Position numbers and translations under genes: made by a program
Part shown: positions 10,725 through 19,735 of the stretch, piece after piece
Layout of the letters: every line of letters begins with the position of its first letter
Position numbering within the stretch: the stretch's first letter is position 1
NCBI RefSeq assembly: GCF_001949145.1
Contig: NW_019091789.1
Location: 25,812-48,225, forward strand
Origin: Acanthaster planci
Lineage: Eukaryota > Echinodermata > Asteroidea > Valvatida > Acanthasteridae
Reading direction: 5' to 3'
DNA: 22,414 nucleotides
Notes under the pieces: generated by a model
Databases searched by the model: none
Told to the model about the DNA's origin: nothing
What the model saw: only the letters and a program-made list of their open reading frames with translations

Positions 10725-11844
10725 TCACTAAAAGTTCTAATTTATGTACCCGTGCACATAAATGGCAAGTGGAAGTAACAAATTTGAGCAGCCCATTGAA
10801 ATTGTACAGGGGCACAAATTTCAATGTCATTTTTTTCACAGCTTCTGCACTTGTTTTCACTTTTGTCTACAGCAAACCCTCTAAAATCATTATGGCTATT
10901 ACTTTCTGATGTGAGCGAGATTTTTAGCGAACACAAAACTTGAAAAATGTGGTTCATTCAAAAAGCATGAGGTCCGTTCTGTGTGCATGAGCTGTGAAAC
11001 CAAAATGTGCGATATGTTTGGGTGCCATCCAGCATTCTCAGTTGATCACCTACTGGTACATGTACATATAAGTGGCGAATAAATATCTAAACCCTGTCTG
11101 AAGGAAGTGTAGCCTGCAATTTAACCTGCGATTCTGCTTAGTACAAGTGATGCATAGTACCTTAGAGTACAAAACTATATACATGTAATTGGACAGGGTC
11201 AGAAAGGAGCCCTAGTTCTTTTGACATCGATCATGTACTTGGGGAGAAAGCAAAGCTTGTTTTTTGTTATTTAGAATAAAACCCCTTTAGATCATTGCAA
11301 AAAGTAAAAGGTACATGTACAAGTATTATTTTGGGGGTTTTCTACAGACAAGAGTGAAAAAAGGTATAGAAAGGGGGCAGAATCTGTCCCCTCCCATTTT
11401 TTTTCCTATCAGTATATTGGCCAAGTGCATTTCTTTAAGAGCTGAGCCCTTGAAAAGTTTTCAGAGTAACCCTCTGTGGTCATTTTAACATGAATATTGT
11501 GAAAATGATACATGTATATGCTTTTCTTGGGCAGCGTAGATTTTTCCACGACAAATTAGTCAAAAATGTATACTTTTTCACTGCGGTACTCAACGTACGC
11601 AGGCTGGTACTGGTACCCATAGCTGGTACACATGTATGGTACGCATGTAGCCTTGAACATGTGTCTTTACATGCCTGGTACATGTAAGTTTTTTTACAAA
11701 ATCGACCAAGGTGCTGCCGAGTTCTTGGGGAGGAAATCCCCTTCCCCCTTCCTCTCCACTGTGACATGGGCCAATATAACCCTGCTCTTTTAGGGTTAAG
11801 TATTCTAAGATTTTCAGATGAAACAGTGATACCAGTACATCTAC
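10725..11844. other. Mostly unrecognised; one Cys-rich segment
   Basis: No gene is supported. About 10966-11049 gives a short plus-strand frame, RSVCMSCETKMC...GCHPAF, whose Cys/His spacing resembles the C-terminal zinc finger of piggyBac-like transposases. It is too short to assign. About 11598-11685 repeats the word ggtac five times amid TACATGTA-like motifs. Confidence 0.35.
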
Positions 11845-12130
11845 ATGTATAAACTTTTTATGTTCAAAGCTGAGTTACATGTATTTACCATCCTCCATTC
11901 CTGCAGGCCACACATGTACAATGGATTAAAAAAGTCAAACTTCTTCATTGCTGTATTTTTAGTGATTGTCTCAGTGTCATGCAAGCTACATGTACATGTA
12001 TTTCTAATCCCATACCTCAGAAAAAAAAAGTTTGTGACATCCAGCTACATGTATCTTCATTAATATTCAACATCAGGGTAACCATTGCAGTATTCCGGGT
12101 GATGGGGGTTCCAATATCTAGGTTTGATCA
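11845..12130 (+). pseudogene. LINE copy D: RNase H relic
   Basis: This stretch aligns with copy C at about 20630-20870. Shared blocks are FKAEL...FTIL against FTAELFAILL, then KLLHCCIFSDCLSVMQA against KPLHTCTCIFSDCLSAIQA, then SNPIPQ against SKPFTQ, ending near a GxxGxP segment. The FSDCLS box carries the family's conserved aspartate. D has an extra 12 bp (acatgtacatgt, 11988-11999) where C has none. C has 6 bp more than D just before the FSD box. Frameshifts within D show it is a fossil. Confidence 0.75.
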
Positions 12131-12385
12131 CAATTACAATTCAAATCTTTTATTCTTTATTTTCTTTTACATAAAATTCCACATTTCACGGATTCCTCGA
12201 ATTCCAATTACTCAAATTCCCAATTTCCAAATTTCCTCGAATTCCCCGAATGCCAAGCCGGTGTGCGACCGTGGACTTGGCCTTCCAGACAGCACCTAAT
12301 AATGAACAGTGTGTGGAGTAAAGATCGAAACCCTAGTGTAAATCATACGAGTCACCACACAAACAAACAGTTGAAGTACAATGTA

Positions 12386-12418
12386 GAAGCGTACATGACA
12401 ATATCACATGTACGCTTC
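12386..12418. repeat. Perfect 12-bp stem, 9-nt loop hairpin
   Basis: gaagcgtacatg (12386-12397) is the exact reverse complement of catgtacgcttc (12407-12418), separated by acaatatca. The arms end in the CATG core of the TACATG unit, so this may have grown from it. Confidence 0.85.
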
Positions 12419-12903
12419 GCGTGAAACTTTTACAATCAAGACTGTGAATTTTCACTCCAAAATCACTCATTCCCTGTTCTGCTATGACCCCCAATAATCA
12501 TCAAGTCGGGTCACACACTATGGAATCATAGATCGCGAAGGTGAAAAGACTACAAATCAGCTGTAACAGTGCAAAAAGCTAGTTTTCATGGTAACAAATT
12601 AATCCCAAGATACTCACTCTGTGGTGCCCACACTAGAAAGGATTATAATTATTACTCATACGCCCACCGCACCGCATCGAATTTGTTATACATTTCTTGG
12701 TGGCATGAAAATAAACTCTGGTGCCCCCTAAAACACGCTTCCCCACATTTTCAAAAACCTTTTAGGCTACGGTATGTGCCAGGTGTACATTTATTGACAA
12801 TGCACAGTCAATTTAAGTTTTATTCCACAGGCTTTAAAATTTGCCATTTGTCTCAATTCCCATATGGAATCGCCCAAAAGACTTTGCCTACATGTGTACA
12901 CAT

Positions 12904-12939
12904 GAAGGTACATCTACATGTACAAGTACATGTACCTTC
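12904..12939. repeat. 10-bp inverted repeat around TACATGTAC units
   Basis: gaaggtacat (12904-12913) pairs with atgtaccttc (12930-12939). The interval holds further TACATGTAC words, so the stem can extend with small slips. It is one more self-complementary cluster of the window-wide motif. Confidence 0.8.
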
Positions 12940-13880
12940 AAAATTCCTTCATAACAAATACCCTGATAACAGCATATGTGATTCATGAGGTACTACTGAA
13001 GATTTTTGGTACTCGTAGCACACTGACACAAACGTTAATAAATTAAAACTTTTCCCGCTTTTTCTTGTGACTGAGACAAAGGGAAAATAAACTTTCAGGA
13101 TTCATTAATGAAACTCAAGTACTTTTGATTGATGAGCTGTAATGAAAATAAACTTACCAATTTTTGGATGCATACGTTGTAACTCTTCTCTTAATCAATT
13201 AGTAATATCGTCTTGAAAGGTTGATGGCAAAGAGATGAATAAGTAGGAACAGGCTGGATGTTAACTTCTTAACAGCTGTCTGGGTGGAAAATGGCAAATT
13301 ACAGTGGATTCAATTATTTACTCCAAAAAAATCATTTAGAAAGACTTTGTAATCAAACAGGCTAATCAATAAACACCACTGGTTGGAATAAAAGTCTGAA
13401 GACCAAATAGTTAGCAACCAAGTCAAGACTCAACCCCCAAAAGACCTCAGGAATCATAGAATTGTTAGCAAAGATACCAATTTGTCAGTGTCTGCACTTC
13501 CTAAGGGCCACAAGTTGTATATCTTTTTGGAGAGGTATTTCAGGTCATTTATGGTTGGACAAAGCTCAAAGGAGAATTAGTTTTTCATAGTTTTATAACT
13601 TAAGTCTTCCATACAAAAAGCCATTACTGGTTTAAATAGAGTCAATTAAAGTGCAACACTCGGATTTGTTATGTTTTTTAATCGTTTTCAGCAATGCTAC
13701 AAACGTTACGTAGGCCGTAGGCCAAGATTTCACATGCAAGCTTAGGCAACTGAGGCTTTAGCAACCGATAACTTGATTCACAATGATAGGGGAGATGGGG
13801 GTTAGTTCAAACGATTTTCACAAAAACATATCCATAACCAGGGTTTTTTCAAGAAATAGCAACTCTACCAATTTATTTAT

Positions 13881-13898
13881 ACACATACATGTATGTGT
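13881..13898. repeat. Perfect 18-bp palindrome
   Basis: acacatacatgtatgtgt is its own reverse complement. Its centre is TACATGTA, and the palindrome extends five bases either side of that core. No known operator is recognised. Confidence 0.85.
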
Positions 13899-13930
13899 TA
13901 TTTAGATAATCCATCTCGATCACAACTAAG

Positions 13931-14012
13931 ATATGTGTTCCAACTAACCTCTTTTACAGCGTTCATACGTTGGAACATGATATGAGGTAAGTTGGAACAT
14001 GGTATGCGGATA
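13931..14012. repeat. 22-bp tandem repeat plus inverted partner
   Basis: Two head-to-tail 22-bp units (13969-13990 and 13991-14012) each start gttggaacatg and continue (a/g)tatg. An inverted partner, atatgtgttccaactaacc, lies at about 13933-13951. The inverted pairing of ttggaaca words resembles the inner part of the Tc1-like terminal repeats at 3070-3246, but no complete element is visible. Confidence 0.6.
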
Positions 14013-15599
14013 ATCTAAACGTATACACGTACTTGAATGACTTGAAAACTGGATTTATACTTGAGTTCAAGTAAGATAGTTGTTCCAAGCAGTGGTGATG
14101 CTCAAATATCAAACTCGGTTGCAACAGTTCGATACTTGTCTGTGATTTACAAGCACCTCTCGCACAGCTCGCTTAATTACGTCTGGGGGGTCTGACCATG
14201 TGTAGTTTTGCTAACATACATGTACATGTAGTTGCACAGCATTTTGATTGCTGAAGATCAGTGCAGCTTACTACATGGGAAAAGGACTGTCCAAACTCTT
14301 TATCTGAACTCGCTCTGTTTATTTCTCCACTTCCACTTGATGCTAGTATAACCGCTGCCATGAGGTGTAATACTGTCAAACAATGTAGCGGGTGTGTGGT
14401 TATGTGGTTGCATTACCAGCACACTGTCGTAGAGGTTGGTATATGCACCTTAATACTTCTACACAAACACCCCTTGCACAAGGGGTTTGTGCAGAAACCC
14501 TGTCAGACCGCAAGTATCTACTCCTAACCATGTTCAATTACCTGGGCAGCCACAGGGGAGTTCAGAGTCAGTAAATGATGAAACCGCAGGGTATGCTGAA
14601 CACACTATACAGTACATGTGTTTATGCATGCTCACAGTGCACATTGATTATGTCGGTGACCAGGATGGTATCAGAAGGCCGTTTCAACCTCTTCTCGTTT
14701 TAACCCTCCACTTTTCTGTCGGTTGTAAAAAAAATGTAAATGCATGATGTTTCGTCATGGGTGTGGACAGTTACTGTTAAATAAACTTCATGCAGCGGGG
14801 ATTTTTTGCCAACATTTTCACCAGCTTGATTGCCCCAACCTTGTTTGTCACAACTCATCCTGTTTGTTTTCGTTTGGTTGTAGTTATAAATTTACGAACC
14901 GTGATCATAGAAATTTATGAGCAATATAAATCAAACTTTATTAGTTCCTTATCTCATTGTGATGTATACTTTATGCTTCAACAAAAGCTGTTTCCTTTGT
15001 GGAATTTGCTCTCTTCGGAAAGGGTTAGTTTGCAACAATGACGGTCTTTCGTGTTATTGAGTTCAGCTGGGAAAGACCTATAGCGGATCAATGGGTATAA
15101 TTGTTTGAAAATGTCATTACTTTGTCATGGACGACTGGAATTACTGGTGTAATAATTTTGATGCCGAGCCCATGAATGGATCCACACTCACATTCTTTGA
15201 TCAAGATCTACATGTAAGACGACACAAAAAAAGGTTGGAACCATTTGACACTTTGAGAATTAAGGATTTGTTGCAAGGAAACATTTTTATTTAGTCAAGG
15301 AGAACGCCAAAGACGAGTAATTTCGCCGGCAGCCTTTCTAACTTTATTGTTTGGAGGTCACTCCCTCCGGAACGATAGTAGTGTTGCACAGTCAGAAGAC
15401 GTTAAACAACGTAGAAATGCAAGATGTAAAATCAAGATGTATACTTCTTCTTTGTCTTCTTTCATTTTCAAATGTGCCAGTAGATAGAGACTTTAATAGC
15501 GACCACCAGACAGGCCTATGCCGAAAATTAGACTACATGTACGTCTAATATACAAAACGAGCAACAACAAGGTAGAAATGAGACTGATTAGCTGGTCAC
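14013..15599. other. No recognised gene
   Basis: Several overlapping open frames of 60-88 codons (14173-15041, 15351-15548) have no family resemblance. The stretch holds a tandem TACATGTA near 14218, the hairpin at 14462-14491, and scattered single motifs near 15210 and 15535. Confidence 0.45.
14462..14491. repeat. Compact hairpin, 13-bp stem with bulge
   Basis: cacaaacaccccttg (14462-14476) pairs with caaggggtttgtg (14479-14491) with two bulged bases in the left arm and a 2-nt spacer. No T-run follows that would mark a terminator. Confidence 0.75.
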
Positions 15600-16373
15600 C
15601 TCTGCACAGGAGAAGCACGTGATGGTGAGCAGCCCGCAAGAGAATTCCCTGACAACAATCCCCCTGCAGAAATAGAACATAATCCAGCTATTCTTGACAG
15701 CTACAGAGTCCAAGTTGAAAATGGTGCACTGCCACATCCCATCAAAAAGCGAGGCGCAGAGAGGAAAAGCACCAAGTCATTGCATAAGACAGTTACTGGT
15801 ATTGAAAAAAAAGATGTAACGACCCAGATGCCCGAAACTCTGATTGTCATTCCAGAGAAATTGCCAAAAGATTACAGCAGCAGAGGGAGAGTGTCTTGGG
15901 CATTGCACGCAACATTAATTTTGGTGAGAAAGAACATATTTTACTACGCATGGCTTTGACTGTAGCCTGCAGAAAGGATAAATAAATGAAAACGTGGCTG
16001 CTTGGAATGACCTTCACAAAAGGCGACATAATTTCTATGTTGAAGATGATAGAATCGAGAGATGGATTTTCTCTGTATGATGACATTGTCAAGGTTAACT
16101 CTGCATGGCATTTCCATGTTTCGACCAACGAAATACTTCATGTTGGACATGAAAAACCCAACGGAAATAATCGAGCATCTCCGACAACTATTGCCTGGTT
16201 TCTTTGCCCCTAGACGACAAACTGCCACAGTGAAAGCTGAGATGAATGCAGAGTTAGCTATTCTTCATCCTAAGGGAGCAGCCACGGGTATGTCTACATC
16301 TCCACATGAGCTTCAGCATTGTCTTCTTTGCTTCCATCACTGGTTGAGAGGACAAGAATTTAGTGGTTTTTAG
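15600..16373 (+). pseudogene. Multi-frame coding fossil of unknown family
   Basis: Three frames carry successive protein-like stretches. About 15649-15850 reads NPAILDSYRVQVENG, then PIKKRGAERKSTKSLHKTV. About 15850-15985 continues in another frame with REIAKRLQQQRES, GIARNINFGEKEHILLRMA and a stop. About 15988-16070 continues with NENVAAWNDLHKRRHNFYV, EDDRIERWIF and a stop. About 16112-16373 gives FRPTKYFMLDMKNPTEIIEHL, then KAEMNAELAILHPKG. The charged, amphipathic make-up and frame-to-frame continuity favour a real ancestral protein broken by frameshifts, not chance ORFs. I do not recognise the family. A transposon-encoded protein is more likely than a host gene, given the surroundings. 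Confidence 0.45.
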
Positions 16374-16898
16374 AAACGCCTGTAATATAGGCAGAGAAAC
16401 AGAGGTACCAGTAGTGTTGCATCTTGTTTCAAACTCGTGTACTGATTGGAGGGTTGAGTATTGACAGGACACGCTACAACAATTCCTTGTCGCAAATAAA
16501 AATATGCCTGTAAAACAATGCAGGATAATAAAAGCATGAATACCAGTACGCATGCAACAATTGAATTACAAGCTAAGATGTAAGAGACGTTGAAAAGAGA
16601 GCATAAATGAATATTGCTGTCATAGTTCAATGATTTTGTCATTTAGCAGTTCCAGCATGGTCATCAAAAGAACGGACTTTTAAGGCCAATACAAAACAGG
16701 GATGTTAGCGCAGTGCAACTATTGTTGGATAGTTTTCGCAAGTCATTTACATAAAATGTCACAACTGTACCTCCAAATCTGAAAATTTCCTGTTTCATGT
16801 ATCTGGAGGGTTGTTTCATTCATTTTGAATCAGAAAGATCACAAATTATTTAACAATGTTGTCCGTGACAGAAAAATCAGCTGACCTGTACGTTAACT
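16374..16898. other. No recognised gene
   Basis: Only overlapping minus-strand ORFs of 90-99 codons are seen and they have no recognised motif. Part of 16455-16505 resembles 2885-2935, suggesting a dispersed repeat. Confidence 0.45.
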
Positions 16899-17090
16899 GG
16901 GGTAACGGATACAACACATACATGTACATGTATCAATATATACATGTATAATCCCATGCTGCCTAGCTCTTGGATTAGCTGCTGGGGTAACCGATACAAG
17001 ACATATCAATGTATATAATCCCATGCTGCCTAGCTGTCAGATTGGCTCCTGGGGTAACTGATACAAGACTTATCAATTTGTCTACATTCA
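16899..17090. repeat. 67-bp tandem repeat, 2.6 units, one expanded by 18 bp
   Basis: Unit 1 is 16899-16983 (85 bp), unit 2 is 16984-17050 (67 bp), and a partial unit 3 begins at 17051. All begin ggggtaac(g/c/t)gatacaa. Units 1 and 2 share taatcccatgctgcctagct. Unit 1 is longer by exactly 18 bp: 12 bp as (CATGTA)2 after acata (16921-16932) and 6 bp as CATGTA after atata (about 16943-16948). The rest of the two units aligns without other gaps. Confidence 0.9.
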
Positions 17091-17091
17091 G

Positions 17092-17305
17092 GAGGTCAAA
17101 GCACCAAAAGAAGAGATCTGGTCGTAAAAAGCCCAGAATTGATGACCTGGCTATCAGTTGTGCATCTGACTCCATACAAGTGATGGAAGACACATGGAAT
17201 ATGGATGATTTCTCTCTATCATCCTCACCATTGTGCCCTGCCAATCTACCATCTCCACTTGATGATCAACTTCCTTCCTTTGACAACATCAACACTGAGT
17301 GCTAA
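17092..17305 (+). CDS. Candidate terminal coding exon, unknown protein
   Basis: A frame open from the AG of ctacattcag (17083-17092) reads RRSKHQKKRSGRKKPRIDDL, then an acidic and serine-rich stretch with VMEDTWNMDDFSLSSS, and ends INTEC before TAA at 17303-17305. The basic cluster resembles a nuclear localisation signal and the acidic/serine tail resembles an activation region, but I recognise no family. The acceptor has only a modest pyrimidine tract. The 67-bp tandem repeat abuts it immediately upstream. It could be the last exon of a host gene or another element relic; both are inference. Confidence 0.3.
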
Positions 17306-17477
17306 ATCGGAGTCTCGGATTGACCACAATACAGGTTCCACTAAAAAAACACAAGGTCCATGAACAAATGGAAATTTACATTGTAGCTACTTCAAGTACA
17401 AGAGGGTGCAGACATTGTTTGCACTATGAGGCCATTTCAAGTAAATTCCACCGATTTGGCTTTGTTCTTGCCCTCAG

Positions 17478-17624
17478 GGTGGTTTACAGAAGCCATTGTT
17501 CAGGGATGTGATTTGGGGAAAGTGAACATCCACGAAACATTCCTCAGAGGGTTTTGCAAGTCGCGTCGGCCACAGCTTCCCTACAATTTGCTGCATATCT
17601 ATTTGATTATAGGAGGAGATTCAG
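17478..17624 (+). CDS. Candidate internal coding exon, 147 bp, phase 1-1
   Basis: A strong acceptor (tttggctttgttcttgccctcag, ending 17477) precedes a stop-free stretch that ends at a good donor (ttcag then gtacta, boundary 17624/17625). The length is 147 bp, a multiple of three, and both boundaries fall after the first codon position, so the exon is symmetric. The encoded segment includes WFTEAIVQGCDLGKVNIHET, then FLRGFCKSRRPQLPYNLLHI and ends near GGDS. I do not recognise the domain. No flanking exon is identified with confidence; ctctgtttccag at about 17958-17969 is a possible next acceptor. This is the best host-gene exon candidate in the window, but it is unproven. Confidence 0.4.
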
Positions 17625-18285
17625 GTACTACATGTAAGCCACCACAAAAGCTGTTCTTACAATTACAACAATTGTAACATTTACTGCAACAAAACCCTTG
17701 TCCTTATTCACTTCAATTGCAATTATACATGTAAGCTATAATTGGTGACAATCAAACACCTACAAGTGTAACACACACACACGCAGTTATCAGTGATCCA
17801 CAAAATTTTATCTTCGAGATGGCAAGCATTTTGATGTCCTTCAGTCCACCAACCGGATGCTTTAAAAGCACTTCACACTACAGTACGTAGTTTGTTGATT
17901 TTCACAAGGAAGTGACGACAAAATATTGATTTCCTCTTGGTTAATTCTCTGTCCACCTCTGTTTCCAGCCAGGAAAATTTCCAAGAATTTTTGAATCCTT
18001 TGTCAACATTCATATCCACTTCCCTGCCTACTACAAGTACCTTGTACGACATTTTTGATGGATGACGACGACATCAGACCACCACGAGAACGAAATGAAA
18101 CGCAATGGCAGACGGACGCAAGTTTTACACAGTGCATGCAACGACAACACGTATACCGTGCATACACACACAGCGAATATACAGTACTGTACATGTACCA
18201 GTACACTGGTCACCTGTTCAAAAATGCATCATCTTCAAAACAGCCGTCAACGTACAGTACATACACATGTATATACGGGTACATG
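17625..18285. other. No recognised gene
   Basis: The stretch is AT-rich with a short (AC)n run near 17771-17783. Overlapping open frames on both strands at 18003-18288 have no recognised motif. TACATGTA motifs are near 17631, 17727, 18188, 18266 and 18280. Confidence 0.45.
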
Positions 18286-18671
18286 TAAAACTCTACCTGG
18301 CACATATCCTCAATACATAATCAACTCTCTTGATCACAGCAAACCTAACCGAAGTAACCTCCGCTCAAAACACAACCTAAAAATACCACGTACATTCAAA
18401 AAAGTAGGATACAGGGCTTTTTCTGTTGCTCGACCTACATGTACATGTAGATGCTGGAATTCATTACCTCTTAGTATTCGTAACTGCAACTCCTTACAAC
18501 AGTCCAAATGTAAACTTAAATCTCATTTGTTTCCACTTTAGGTTTGGGTCATCTGCTCCCACTAATTTTATCTTAGCACCTGGTTTACTTTCCAGCAGTT
18601 GCTTTTTTTCCAGCGCATTGTAACCTTCGGAAAAATGCGCTTTATAAATGTTATTATTTTTATTATCATTA
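18286..18671 (+). mobile_element. CR1/L2-type LINE 3' end
   Basis: The frame at 18286-18541 reads NRSNLRSKHNLKIPRTFKK, VGYRAFSVARP, then WNSLPLSIRNCNSLQQSK and LKSHLF before a stop at 18539-18541. This is the C-terminal signature of CR1/L2-class LINE polymerases (RAFSVAAPKLWNSLP...FKxxLKxHLF). A 3' UTR follows, ending gcgctttataaatgttatta and an ATT-rich tail to about 18671, also typical of the class. The family normally has two residues between AAP and WNSLP; here there are six (TCTCRC), the extra ones coming from ACATGTACATGT at 18437-18448. The body of the element is absent, a 5' truncation usual for LINEs. Confidence 0.8.
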
Positions 18672-18673
18672 TA

Positions 18674-19258
18674 ATTTCCTGAATGATAGGAAAATTCAAG
18701 AAAAACCAACAATAATCTTTCCACAGAAAGGATAAAAAAAAACCGGTGTTCCCCAAGGCAGCGTAATCAGTCCGCTTCTTTTTAACACTGCAGTTAATGA
18801 TCATTCCGAAATCCTGCCTGATGCCAAAATCTCTCAGTATGCAGACAACATACTGTACATGTACATGTTGTATGTACATGTACATGTAGCTATTTGGAAA
18901 TCAAACAGAAACATCACTTTCCTTGAAAAGAAAATTCAAAAATATTTTGATTTGGTGTGAAAAATGGTGATTTACTGTAAGCTATCACTTCCAAAAACGA
19001 TTGCAGTCTTTTTCACCAGCAAAAAGAAGGTCAACGTCTTTCTCCCCATCCAAAACCGATATCCAAATCCTACGATCAGCCAAACTCTTGGGTGTCACTT
19101 TTGATGGTACTGGTAAATTAACATGGAAACAACATATTGACAACATCATCTTAAAGTGCAAAAGAAAACTCCACCTTCTCCGCTGTGTCAGCAGTACCAC
19201 ATGGGGCAATGACTGCAGACCGTATTTCAGTTGTACTCCCCTCTAATCAAATCCATTC
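18674..19258 (+). pseudogene. LINE copy B: RT fragment with interrupted YADD box
   Basis: It begins just after the CR1-like tail, with FLNDRKIQ (matching FLTDRKIQ in copy C). It continues GVPQGSVISPLLFNTAVND (about 18749-18805), then YADNI (18838-18852) interrupted by 36 bp of degenerate TACATG repeat (18853-18888, coding LYMYMLYVHVHV), then AIWKSNRN. Next are LPKTIAVFFTSKK (about 18987-19027), KLLGVTFDGTGKLTWKQHI and KCKRKLHLLRCVS, ending near LYSPLIKSIL at about 19258. YADD is YADN here, so the second catalytic aspartate is lost as well. Frameshifts are present. The sequence then passes directly into the endonuclease region of copy C. Confidence 0.8.
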
Positions 19259-19735
19259 TCAAGAAATTCTTCGAGAAATTCTGAACAGATGTGACAATTC
19301 CCGTATAATTTGCAGAGATTTAAATAGTCATAATCCTTTATGGGGCAGGTCTACTTTGGACCATAATGGACAGATTGTTGAAAATCTGCTGGTAGATACA
19401 AACATGGTCTGTATCAACTCTGGTGAAGGTATAAGAATTGATACTTCTCACAACAAACTTTCCTGTACTGGCATCACTTTCATGACACCACGGCTGGCTG
19501 CTAAGAGTAATTGGCATGTTCTTGACGATACTTGGGGCAGTGACCACTGTCCTTTTATTATTGAACTTAACCACTCCATCTACACTAATCCATCCGTTTT
19601 TCATTCCAAATGGTCCCTGAAAAAAGCTGCTTGGGACAAATTTGAAGAAGCCTGTCATCAGAACATACATGTACATGTACATGTATCTGAACCCAATATT
19701 TCCAATAACACATGTGGTGTAGGATAACTTCACTC
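19259..19735 (+). pseudogene. LINE copy C: apurinic-like endonuclease domain
   Basis: The frame, open to TAA at 19725-19727, carries EILREILNRCDNSRIICRDL then NSHNPLWG, corresponding to the GDFNAHHPLWG box of exonuclease-endonuclease-phosphatase (EEP) LINE endonucleases. It ends with HVLDDTWGSDHCPFIIEL, whose SDH triad is the catalytic C-terminal box. The first box is RDLN, not GDFN. The N-terminal part of the domain (first Asn/Glu motifs) is missing. At 19668-19685 three CATGTA units sit between ATA and T, coding HVHVHV in an otherwise normal linker. After the stop a +1 frameshift continues the protein. Confidence 0.85.

Larger units (their letters stand above)
12131..13880. other. No recognised gene; hairpins and AATTCC-rich tract
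   Basis: About 12183-12252 is a degenerate tract of aattcc/aatttcc words. A 139-codon open frame at 12569-12988 has no recognisable motif and a composition typical of chance. Two inverted repeats are listed separately. About 13000-13880 is AT-rich and featureless. Confidence 0.45.

Noticed and set aside
12569-12988. 139-codon plus-strand open frame
   Set aside because: It has no domain or motif, its composition is like the surrounding DNA, and it ends in HV-type repeats from TACATG units. Most likely a chance frame.
14173-15041. Chain of overlapping 60-88-codon ORFs
   Set aside because: They overlap in several frames on both strands, have no motif, and cross clear hairpin and repeat sequence.
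18003-18288. Overlapping ORFs upstream of the CR1-like fragment
   Set aside because: No family resemblance. Only the downstream part from about 18286 matches a LINE C-terminus.
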